From Marsupella aquatica (Eukaryota; Marchantiophyta): a stretch of DNA of 64,000 nt. The notes below the pieces were generated by a model. The model made no database searches, had not been told where the DNA came from, and was given only the letters and a program-made list of their open reading frames with translations. Made by a program: the position numbers and the translations under genes. The DNA lies in the NCBI GenBank assembly GCA_973895155.1, contig OZ316895.1, positions 6,448,001 through 6,512,000 on the forward strand. The letters are read 5' to 3'. This document shows, one piece after another, positions 24,656-34,025 of the stretch (its first letter is position 1; every line of letters begins with the position of its first letter).

Positions 24656-24789
24656 TTTAATGCCGTAAGTATCGGCGGGAGCTCGCGTTGAGCTCATTCC
24701 TATGTTTTGTCGAGAGAACGAGCGGAGAAGGCGAGAGGGTAGTGTAGCTGCGCGCAAGGAGAAGAAAGAGACTTGAGAGGCGGAAGGCT

Positions 24790-26838
24790 ATGGCTGGTGG
24801 TGAGGGAAGTGGACAACATGGTGCTAGTGGTGGTAGTGGTAGTGGCAATGGGACGAATCAAGAGAAGGAGGGTCCGAATGCATTCGCGGATTTAGTGGCC
24901 CAACATCTCAATGCTGCACAGTTGGGCAAAGTGAATTTGAATACTCCAGCAGGGCTTGCCTCGTTGAGTGGCATTCTAGGGCAGATTCTACAGACAGGAA
25001 TTCTAGCAGGGCAGGCTACTAGAGGGGAGGAGGAAAGGGCCGCAGCTGAGGAGAAAGCTAGAGAGAAAAAAAGGAAGAGAGAGGAGAGGGATAAATCGGG
25101 AGTTGCTTCTCCTCAAGCCCTTGAAAAAAGAAGAGAAGAGAGGAGAGGGATGCAATTCGAAAACAGAGGGATGAGCAACGTCAAAAAGAGGAAGCAAGGA
25201 AAAAGTTGCCATTCATTGCCTTGGAGACGAGTGGAACTCCAACAGAGCTAGCCTATGCAGGGGCTAAGAGCACAATCAAGCAGATCATCACAAGCAATTT
25301 CTCACGAGGCATGCAGTGGGGAAAGGTTGAGAAGGCAGAACGAAAGAGGGTGATCAATTAGATCAAGGATGCATTTCACAACGGACCTGACATAGATGAG
25401 CAATGGCTGGGAGACAAGATTTCAAATTCTATGTCTCAAATGAGATACCATGACAGGATGAAGATCACAGCCCACCTGAAAGACTTGAGATTGTACAGGA
25501 ATTTGCGTAGACCCCTCCATTTCACCAAGGACATTTGGAATGCATTTTACAAGATTGAGGTGCAGATCAAAGCAGCTGGTGAGTTAGATCAGTGGAAGGA
25601 TGCATTGGCTTGAGCCTTGAAGGCAAAGGAGGCCGGGAAGCTCTCCCCTGACCACGACCTGAAGGGACTCGAACAAAAGGTGGCTGATGTGCAGAAGGTG
25701 GTTGATCAAGAAGGAAGACCACCCAAGCGATTCACTGATGCAGCCAAGTGAATAAAGGCCACCCCAAATCCAATCCACAGGTTGGGTCAAGGCGGGCTCC
25801 CCGGCCTCAAGGCTCACTTTGTGAGTGCCTCCTCCCATTCATACTCTCTTTCCAACTTAGTTTCCCAGTGGGGCAATGCAAGTGAATGGAATCCCATGAA
25901 TGTTGAAGCTCTCATGTGCTTTGCTTGTGTATTGTTTTAGGTCATGTCTGACACTTAGAATTTCGGGCACCTTTTTAAAAACTCTCGGGAAAACAGTTTG
26001 CGAACCCGTTGCGATGCGTATCCCTTCGCAACCTGTTCGCAAACTCTATTATGGACTTTTGTTTTTCCCTAGTTGCAAACCCGTTGCAAAGGAACGCGCA
26101 TTGCAACGGACATCGCAATGAGTTTGCAAAATATTGGCCTTCGCATGTTGTCAACCTATTAGCTTCGCAAAGTTTATGAATTCCCTTGGAATGAGGTTTG
26201 TTTTTGTGGGGTTTAATTAGGGTGAGTTTTAGGTTATAAGCTAGGTTTTATTTTTCTGTGTTTAATTTTTGGTGGCATGCATGACAGTACTGGAAATACA
26301 AGAGAAAGATATCAAAGAAACATATTGAGACAGCAATGGAGCACGGACGAAAGTACCTCTGTGCAATGGTAGATGCCGAGTTGGCTACTGTGAGTATCTT
26401 AGTTTTGACAATTTTTTAGTTGTCATGCAAACATTGTTGGGGACCCTTTAATTTTGCATAAACTCATTGAGTATATGGATGCAGGATTCGGATGAGCCTG
26501 AGAGGTCGGGTGCTGATGTGAGCAGTAGTGATGATGAGGATCAGCCCCTTACTAGTGGTGCTCAGGGGGGAGACAATAGCCATGAGGGCGGTTCATCCCA
26601 CCGTGGCAGTCACACTAGTCTTGCGTCAGCGAGACAGGTTGATGATGAGGGGGAGCAGGAGGCAGGTGACGACGATGAGGATGAGCAGGAGGGGCAGGAG
26701 GAGCAAGAGCAGGAGGACGAGCAGGAGCACCCACGGGCCCTGCGCACCCGTCAGCAGCAGGATATACGTTCCCGAAAGGATAAGGGCAAGAAGCCGGGCA
26801 AGAAGCCGGGCAAGAGGGGTAGAAAGAGCCCATTTTAG
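24790..26838 (+). pseudogene. TNPA-like accessory protein of the CACTA element, decayed
   Basis: Three exons (24790-25820, 26288-26389, 26485-26838) with GT-AG borders. The product starts with a Gly/Ser-rich segment, then LNTPAGLASLSGILGQIL, a long Lys/Glu/Arg-rich coiled coil (EEERAAAEEKAREKKRKREE), and a domain with WGKVEKAERKRVIN and YHDRMKITAHLKDLRLYRNL that is reminiscent of plant En/Spm accessory proteins. The last exon has a Ser/Asp-acidic stretch and ends in a basic tail (KGKKPGKKPGKRGRKSPF), as in a nuclear DNA-binding protein. It is broken by a frameshift near 25150 and stops at 25359, 25611 and 25749. It is divergent from the other two CACTA genes, unlike En/Spm, where TNPA and TNPD share one transcript. 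Homology is suggestive, not proven. Confidence 0.7.
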
Positions 26839-27484
26839 TAAGTTTGAGTGACTAGCCATGTAAGAGCTTAGGATAGGAAGAGGTAGGAGATGGTTAGTAG
26901 GGTCCACTTGGCATCACATATGCCACCTCTCTTATGAATAGGGTTCCTTGAACTCCTATATTTTGTACATGCACCTATTTCTCATCTTATAAACACCAAT
27001 TTTGCCTTCCAATACATTGGGTCCATACCCAAGAGGAATACCTCGCAAAATGTTTATTGAAGCTTGTGCTTTCAAACAATTGCGAACCGGTTGAGAATTC
27101 CTAAACTTCAAAACTAACCAGCTCATTTACCTTGCAACTTGTGAGCAACATTGCATCACACTTTTACATTCAATCTAGTTCACAACTATCCCATTCTTCT
27201 CTCTTTGCTAATTGCGAACACAATTGATTCGTTCTATTTGAAGCAAAACACTCCAGTATTTGCGATACAAATGAAACGGCAACTTATGAACCTAAAAGTA
27301 TCTCAGATTCCGAGTCAACTAATACCGCAAACCATCTGCAAAGCAAAAGCGTTTGCAAATTTGAACAACCGCAGCGGCGTTGGTGTGGGGATTTGCGAAC
27401 TGCATGCAATACGCAAAACATCGCACAGATACGGCAAATTGCAAGGCTATGTGGTTGGGTAATTGCAAAGTTGTTGCGATGGTG
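26839..27484. repeat. right subterminal region of the CACTA element
   Basis: Non-coding, with GCGAA/TTCGCA-type and related GCAAA strings between about 27040 and 27480 (for example AATTGCGAACC, ATTTGCGAACTGC, GTTGTTGCGATGG). It ends at the junction with Copia integrase at about 27484. Confidence 0.6.
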
Positions 27485-28800
27485 TTCTCCATCCTCCTTC
27501 AATAATCTGGATTCATTGAAGGAAACATCCCTACTGACAACGAGCTTACAGGCAATAGGATCCCATAGCCTATAGGCTTTCACACCACTCTGGTACCCAA
27601 GAAAAACACATTTCTTGGAGGTAGGATCCAACTTGGTCATATTCTACTTCGGTGTGAGAGCATATGCATCACTTCCAAAAACTACCAAGCCATGATAGTC
27701 TGCTTGCCGCTTATAGCGCATCTCAAACGACATTTTGAAATTGATAGCACTAGAAGGAGAAAGATTTACCAAATAAGCTGCGGTATTGACAACTTCTGCC
27801 CAAAATTCTTGTGGTAAACCTGATTGGCTCAACATACTCTGTGACCGCTCCAACAGTGTCCGATTGAGCCTCTTAGCGACACCATTCTGCTGCGGAGTAT
27901 AAACTGTGGTGAGATGGCGAGTTATCCCCTGTTCTGAACAGTATTCTTCAAATTCCATTGAAGTGTACTCCCCGCCGTTGTGTGACCTCAGACTCTTCAC
28001 CCTTGTATCCAAACACTTGATCGTGTTTCCAGTCTGATTCTCCACCTGGGCCTTCCACTTCTTAAAAATGGACAAGACATCAAACTTATGCATCATGAAA
28101 TAAATCCACACAAATCTTGAGTAATCGTCAATAAATGATACATAGTAAAACTTTCTAGAGTGTGAGGAAGTCGGGGATGGACCCCACACGTCACTATGTA
28201 TGTACTCAAGAACCGCTTTGGAATGATGAGTTCCAACACCAAAAGCACGACGATGCTGCTTTCCAAGAATGCAATGCTCACAGAACTCTAATTTACAAGA
28301 TTGCAAATAAAAAATGAGTCCATTCTTCCGTAAGATAGCCAAACCCTTCTCACTCATGTGGCCTAGCCGTGAATGCCACAGTTGAGTCATCTCCTCGTGA
28401 GACTTGGTTACATTGGCCTCTCTACATACAGTATTGCCCTGTAACACATACAAATTCTTTTGTCTGCTTCCCTTCAAAATCACTGTCTCTCCCGACGTGA
28501 CTTGAAGTTCACCATCAATAACGCTCCATTGATGACCATTTGAATCCAACACACCGAGTGAAATCAGATTCTTACGCATGCCAGGTACATACCGGACTCC
28601 GGACACTGTGCGCACAACGCCATCAAATATTTGAATCTTCATAGACCCAATTCCCTCAATTTGATAGGAGTGATCATTTCCCATCAGAACTGAACCGTTT
28701 GAAATAGAGTAAGAACTGAAAAACTCACGAATGTAACAAATATGAAAGAGCAAGCACAATCAAGAATCCACACATCATCTGCTCTCCTAGATGACGTGCA
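27485..28800 (-). pseudogene. pol: Copia protease remnant and integrase
   Basis: Protease begins near WILDCACS, where the family has a D-[ST]-G active site, and a frame change follows before FHICYIREFF. Next come VSGVRYVPGMRKNLISLG, the GAG-pre-integrase HSRLGHMSEKGL, and the integrase core. The integrase should have a D,D-35-E triad. The first Asp is kept (YIHSDVWGP), but SDNGGEY reads SHNGGEY and the Glu in NGVAERxNRTL reads Lys (NGVAKRLNRTL). A stop follows LTPK (about 27642), after which the frame continues KLDPTSKKCVFLGY and RDVSFNES until the CACTA junction near 27484. The enzyme is dead. Confidence 0.92.
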
Positions 28801-28830
28801 CAGGGCATACCCCCGGCTTCATAAAACATA

Positions 28831-29676
28831 CTAATCATTGAGTAAATCAGCTTCTCCATCAGCCCTAGCCACATTTGCCGATGAAGTTTCCGTTGCCTTT
28901 CCCTTACAGACTTGCTTGAAGTGTCCAACTTGGTTGCACTTCCAACATGTCACCTGCCTCCTCTGAGGGGATTTACCCCTGGACTTAGATCTGGATTTAG
29001 ATCTAAACTGGGTTCTACGGTCCCCACTTGGTCGCTGCATACTCCTCCCACGGTTAACATTGAGGGTAGCACCAGATGATGAAGGCTGTGACGTGATGTG
29101 CATCTTCTGCTGAAGATCATCACTAAGCAGAGAACTTACCACGTCATTGTATGAAATGGTATCCCTATCACGATGCAACAACACTCGTGATAGGGACTGG
29201 TAAGATGGAGGCAATGAACTAAGAAGCTGCAGAGCCTTCGTCTCATCATTCAAAGTCTCCCCAAGGTTTTCCAAGTCAACGACCATGTCGTTGAAAGCAT
29301 CCACATGGTCTTGCAACTTCGTACCGGATTCTTTCATCCTGAAACTCATCAGTTTGTAGGAAGTGTAGAGCCGGTTCGACAACTCCTTGCGGTGATACTT
29401 GCTCTGCAATTTTGCAAACAAGGATATGCAATCCTTATGTGCACCTAACTGCTTGATGATGGGAGGCATGAGATAAAGTGTAACACACCACACTCCCTGC
29501 TCCTGCATGCGGTCCCATTGTTTCTCATCAACATTGTCTTCACGAGGGCTCAACAGTTGGCCCATCCTTGACGCATAGAGCACTCCCTTCACCTACTTCT
29601 CCCATAGCAAGTAGTCAGAGCGCCCATCATACTTTGTCACTTCATACTTGGGTCCCCCAAGCTTGAAAGTCCCCAT
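28831..29676 (-). pseudogene. gag: Copia Gag with zinc knuckle, one in-frame stop
   Basis: Capsid-like protein of the element. A start at 29676 (MGTFKLGG) gives KYDGRSDYLLWEK and then a TAG at 29593-29595, after which the frame is open to 28831. The UBN2-type Gag core includes LFAKLQSKYHRKELSNRLYT and LLSSLPPSYQSL. It is followed by an Arg/Ser-rich basic stretch and a CCHC zinc knuckle (CWKCNQVGHFKQVC). Without the stop it would be close to a normal Copia Gag. Confidence 0.9.
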
Positions 29677-30485
29677 CTTCTTCTTTGGCACTACCGTGAG
29701 CTCCGGTAGTAGTATTGCTTCCTCCACCACACGCCGCACCGGTGATGGTATCGGTGTCACGTGCTCTTCCTCCTACTCCTCTCTTTGCCCCTCAAACCAC
29801 CGCGGTGATCCTCGTACTTCAAGTTCCACGTCTTGTCAACAACGAATATTGATGAATTGCACTTGGTGCCGTCACCAAGTCCAACAAGGTAATTGATTTT
29901 GCTTAGCCTTCCTCTTCGCATCAAAGAGCCAATCCCGGACTCAAAACAATCGTCTTGCCTCAATCTCTCCGTTGAGTCAAAACACTTGACGCTTCTCCCT
30001 CCGAGTTGATTGCCACGACAAGAAACCCCGATCAGGCAAAAGAGGACTCCATAGCCGGTCAGAAAATCAGAATGCTTCTTTTGCTCGTCCCGTCGCACAC
30101 GATACACACTTGGTGATAAATCAGCTACCAAAATAAACAGCTCATCCCGATCTACAAGCAGAGCTACAGCATGTGATGCCTCCTTCGCCGTAGAGCTCAA
30201 ACCATCGAGAAAACAAACTCTGGTCCCTCCTCTGAAAAACCGTCGAACACGAATGTTGCCAACTTTCTTCACAAAATCCAGAATGACAAAAACTTAGATT
30301 TCTCTGCACCACGAGCTTCGTTCAATGATTTCTTCACACCGTTAGAAAGCTCTTGCCCCGATCTATCCGTTGAGCCTATAAACTCCAAATTCCATGCGAT
30401 GGAACTCCGGGAAATCCACCGACACTCAACACTGGAAAAAACCATCATGAAATCCTATCACAAACACACGTCACCTCCCAGGCAT
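29677..30485 (-). other. Copia 5' leader between primer-binding site and gag
   Basis: About 800 bp without recognisable protein. One open frame (29757-30272, minus) is 171 codons but shows no family features, so I treat it as leader sequence, possibly containing packaging signals. Confidence 0.55.
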
Positions 30486-30497
30486 GCTCTGATACCA
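30486..30497 (-). other. Copia primer-binding site
   Basis: The minus strand reads TGGTATCAGAGC two bases inside the 5' LTR, the classic plant Copia match to the 3' end of initiator Met-tRNA. Confidence 0.93.
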
Positions 30498-30499
30498 AT

Positions 30500-30844
30500 T
30501 GTTGAGCATAGACGACGATCGCAACGGCAAGCCCATGAACCATCCAACGCACAATAGTTGACAAAGAGAGATACGTGGTTCACCTCCACATGAGGCTACG
30601 TCCACGGGAACACACAAGAGCTTTACTGCACTCTAGGCCGACCGGCCATACCAAGCATCCACAGCACAAGCTCTCCCTATCTCTCAACTGGCTCCGTAAC
30701 AATGAGCCTGAGTTCCACCTCTCCAAGCAAACACCGCTTGGTTATAGAGTGTGCACAACATGACTAACCTAACCAAGTTTGTGACTAAGGTTAGTCTTAA
30801 CTACGGTATATTCGTAACTCTAGACCTAAGAGTAAATCCTAACA
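30500..30844 (-). repeat. Copia 5' LTR
   Basis: This is the right copy on the plus strand and the 5' LTR in element sense. It has the same length and termini as the left one, with CATGG directly outside. A CTCTATAACC TATA-like box lies in its sense orientation. Confidence 0.95.
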
Positions 30845-31147
30845 CATGGATGCCTCCCCACCACCTGCAAAGTTTTTAGGCCTTGGACCCCCTAAATGTA
30901 AGAAAAAAGGTTATTTTTCAACCCCTATAAAGTTAAAATATTCTTGGAATATTCCAAAATTTTGGTTATAGGGACCCTAATATTCTTATAAGCCCGCTTA
31001 TAAATCTCAAAATCGGATTTAAAATGGGATTTAAAAGACCATATTGTTCTTCTCAAAAAATTCTTAAGTATTCCCTTCAAACCAATAAAATGACCCTATA
31101 CTTTGTCGCATGTGATATGCCATTTTTGTGAAAGTGAAACCCCCGAG
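30845..31147. repeat. flanking repeat, copy 1 (split by the Copia insertion)
   Basis: CATGGATGCCTCCCC, then TTTTAGGCCTTGGACCCCCT and the following ~300 bp have a second copy at 33724-34025. The left part of this copy (AGGGGTCTCACTACATGG) lies at 16513-16533 on the other side of the Copia element. Confidence 0.85.
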
Positions 31148-31828
31148 AACCTATATGATTCCTCGGGGCTAAAAGTTATGAACAAAAACCAAACCATTCA
31201 ATTTCACGTCTCTAACTAGAGCAAATCATAACTAAGCCATAAGCTAATATTTAGAAATGAGCAAGAGAAAATATAAGTTATTACAACGGCTGTTAAGAAA
31301 ACCCTACTTGTGATGCAATTGCAAAACCGGCAACACGTCATAGTGACAGGAAAAAACTTTCCAAATGAATCCCTTTGATAAAGGAGATCACCTAGACTGA
31401 CATCTTTTATCAAAATGATTTCTTTGGAGAGTTTTTTTAGACATTGTGACGTGTTGCAGGATTTGAAATTGCATCACAATTAAGTAGGGTTCCTTAAAAA
31501 ACACATTTGGAAAAAAAGTTTTCCTTCAAATTTTGAAGGCTTAATTTTTTTTTTCATTTTCTTTCTTTTTTGCATCGCAACTTGGCGGCCTCTCTAAGAT
31601 GAGGTGGTAGCTGATATCAGGTACACTGATGAAAGTGACTGATAACTGATGAGATTACTTATCTCTTGTTCATTCCTATGTATTAGGCTAGTTGTGGCTT
31701 AGTTTTGGTTTGCTCCAATTAGAGAGGGGATACCAGTAAATGTTTGCTTTTTGTCCATAACTTCCTATTGAGGAATCATATAGGTCAGCATTATTACCCT
31801 CCCTTAGACCAAAGTTAAGGGGAAGATT
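31148..31828. repeat. inverted pair of Copia 3'-end fragments
   Basis: 31148-31395 runs parallel to the Copia internal end at about 16940-17150 (GGCAATTGCAAAACCTGCAA versus TGCAATTGCAAAACCGGCAA). 31395-31806 is the same segment inverted. Both arms keep CCTATATGATTCCTC and the AACTAAGCC string, so they form a long imperfect palindrome. Confidence 0.7.
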
Positions 31829-32080
31829 GTTAGGCATTTACTCTTAGGTCTAGGGTTACAATTTTAACCATAGTTTGCTTAACCTTAGTCACAGACTTGG
31901 TTACGTTAATCCTGCTATGCATGCACACTCTATATATCCCAAGTGATGTTTGCTTGGATAGGAGTAACTCAGGCTTATTGTTACAGAGCCAATTGAGAGA
32001 TAGGAAGAACTAGCTTGTATTGTGGAGATTCGATGACATCTTGTGTTGTGAAAAGTCATCTCTTGTGTATAAAAATCTGA
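31829..32080 (+). repeat. inverted, truncated Copia-family LTR
   Basis: It starts TGTTAGGCATTTACTCTTAG, the reverse complement of the LTR end seen at 16878, and follows LTR-like sequence for about 250 bp (CCAATTGAGAGATAGG). It then fades out. It adjoins the right arm of the palindrome, as expected for an element end in opposite orientation. Confidence 0.7.
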
Positions 32081-32751
32081 ACCTACCATACCAACCTGAA
32101 CCCATCTTTCTAAAGGATAAACTGTTGGACCCTATTTGTCATCATATTTCCTTCCTAATGTTTATCCCCAATCTAATGCCAAATTAGGGGTGGCTTGCAA
32201 GACTATTGGAGGGTATTGCTTGTTTATGTTTACTCTGATATTAAATCTGGACCATAAAATAAGTGGAAATGGCTGGAGTTGGTCCTTGCAAGAACTCAAG
32301 GGGTCATTGACGTATGATTTCTACCAGACCTACATAGCAAGAAGTGGACCCAAGCAATGACCCAATAAATCCTGTTGTGGAGTGCTGAGTTTGTCTAGAA
32401 TTTAAGACCACCTCCCAAAACTCAGTGAAAAACTATACCCCATCATGACCTCGATACAATCAAAACACAAACCAAGACAAGGTATTAGTGACCCACAAAC
32501 CAAGTGGTGCAAACAAATGTGTGCCTTGTTTATGTTCTGGCAGACGTAAGCAGGTGCTAGATTTAGTGCGTACTCAAAAGTGGTCCATTCAAACATTTCC
32601 AAACTTTGGCTTTGCATTAATTATACCTCATTCCAAAAGCTTTTTTATCCCATTTTTGATCTGGAGTCTATCTTAAGAACAAGAAGTGGTCCTTCGGCTT
32701 TCGTTGGGCAAATAGTATCAATCACAAGTACCATTTACTTCTTGTGAGGAC

Positions 32752-33041
32752 TGTTGAGTATTGCTCTTAGTCTTGTGACTCTAGAGCTAACCATAGTTAG
32801 GCTAACTTAGGTTAGGACTTAGCTTAGTTAGCAGTGATGCATGCTGTATATAACCAGGGCTGATGCCAGCCCTTGATGGATCTTCAATTCATTGTTGGAG
32901 TGGGCAAGAGAGAAGTAAAGGTCTCTTGCTTTCCCGTGGACATAGCCTCAGTCGTGAGGTGAACCACGTACTCGTTGTGTTGACTACTTTGTATGGTGTT
33001 CACATGTGCATGGTGTCTCGGGATAGGGATTATCCCCGACA
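32752..33041 (+). repeat. solo LTR with target-site duplication
   Basis: A 290-bp segment begins TGTTGAGTATTGCTC and ends ATCCCCGACA. It is flanked on both sides by AGGAC (32747-32751 and 33042-33046). It holds a CTGTATATAACC TATA-like box and GAGGTGAACCACGTA, which is shared with the Copia LTRs. It is a related family and a likely product of LTR-LTR recombination. Confidence 0.85.
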
Positions 33042-33046
33042 AGGAC

Positions 33047-33723
33047 ACCCTCAGGTTGGAAAGTTAGAACTAGCTTTACAAGTATTTAACATATTTTAAC
33101 TAGGTCACTTGTGAGTCAATGTGATCTCTATTATGATGATTCCCTTACATGTTCTACATTTAAGTAGCAATATTTAAACTCATTAGATATGATATGTTGG
33201 ATCCTTCATCAATCCAAATACGTAGTTTACAGCTTTCAATGTACCCTACTAACATGAGGAAGAGTCCAAAATTTCTAGTAGAAAAGTTAGAAAATGATGC
33301 TCTAATGGGCCAACCCCATGAACATTGCAACCCCCAATCATGGACCGTGACACATTTTACACCTTCAATCGTTGAGAACCTCTTGTTCACCAAAAATCTT
33401 TCAACAACAAAGTTTGACCTTCAATGTCTGTATTTCTATCCAAATGGAATAGGCTCTTCTTAGTCTCATTAGATGCAGCTTGGAAGGAATTGTCTAACAA
33501 GTCTCAATTCATTAATTTGGGGAAGAAATTGTGATTTCTAAACTCGTTTCTAAAGAATATCCATTATGTACAATTATAAGTTTTTGAGCATTTAACTTTG
33601 ATTTTCAGTCTCCCTTGATATCCAATGGAGACTGATTGTTTGAGTTCATTAGAAACTGCTTGGAAAAATCTGTTCAAGAAGCCTAATATAGTCAAATTCA
33701 TTGAGACTAAGAGACTTGCATCT
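33047..33723. other. AT-rich repeat-derived spacer
   Basis: No gene is seen. The part near 33405-33480 resembles 14125-14200. Confidence 0.4.
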
Positions 33724-34025
33724 CAGGGGTCTCACTACATGGATGCCTCCCCATCCCCTACGACATTTTTAGGCCTTGGACCCCCTAAAATGTAAGAAAA
33801 AGAAATTTTGTTTCAACTATAAAGTTATAATATTTTTGGAATATTCCAAAAAATTGGTTTAAAAGAAGACCCTAATATTCTTACAAGTCTCAAAATTGAA
33901 TTTAAAAGACCCTATTGTTATTCTGCAAAAATTCTTAAGTATTCTTTTCAAACCAATAAAATGACCCTATTCTCATCACACGTGATGTGCCATTTTTATG
34001 GAAGTGAAACCCCAGAGACTTGCAT
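33724..34025. repeat. flanking repeat, copy 2 (uninterrupted)
   Basis: GGGGTCTCACTACATGG continues directly into ATGCCTCCCCATCC. It shows the sequence as it was before Copia inserted into copy 1. Confidence 0.85.

Larger units (their letters stand above)
23429..24789. promoter_or_regulatory. divergent intergenic region of the CACTA element
   Basis: This lies between the minus-strand SET/transposase genes and the plus-strand TNPA-like gene, and presumably holds both promoters. The first half is AT-rich, followed by telomere-like repeats (separate entry). The last 400 bp before the accessory gene carry a dense GCGAA motif cluster (about 24435-24650). No coding sequence is supported. Confidence 0.5.
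18132..27484. mobile_element. CACTA (En/Spm) DNA transposon inside Copia pol, carrying a SET-domain gene
   Basis: It lies between the end of Copia integrase and the middle of Copia reverse transcriptase. The minus strand holds a tnp2-type transposase and a SET-domain gene; the plus strand holds a divergent TNPA-like gene. GCGAA-type motifs crowd both flanks, as subterminal repeats do in CACTA elements. The right end may be at 27484, where the minus strand reads CACCATCGCAACAAC; CAC starts are typical of the superfamily. No matching inverted terminus is seen on the left, where a deletion seems to have removed both that terminus and adjoining Copia sequence. All three genes carry stops or shifts. 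Confidence 0.85.
16534..30844 (-). mobile_element. Copia LTR retrotransposon, complete ends, pol interrupted by a CACTA element
   Basis: Both LTRs are 345 bp with TG...CA ends and are flanked by the target duplication CATGG (16529-16533 and 30845-30849). A primer-binding site matching initiator Met-tRNA lies next to the right LTR and a polypurine tract next to the left one, so transcription runs right to left. The internal order is gag, protease, integrase, then (after the CACTA insertion) reverse transcriptase and RNase H, which is Copia order. The LTRs differ at roughly 8 positions by eye (~98% identity), so the insertion is fairly young. Gag, protease, integrase and RNase H all carry disabling changes. 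Confidence 0.95.

Noticed and set aside
24790-26838. host nuclear gene captured by Copia
   Set aside because: Position between CACTA subterminal motif clusters and opposite the tnp2 transposase fits an element-encoded accessory gene better, though this is not proven.
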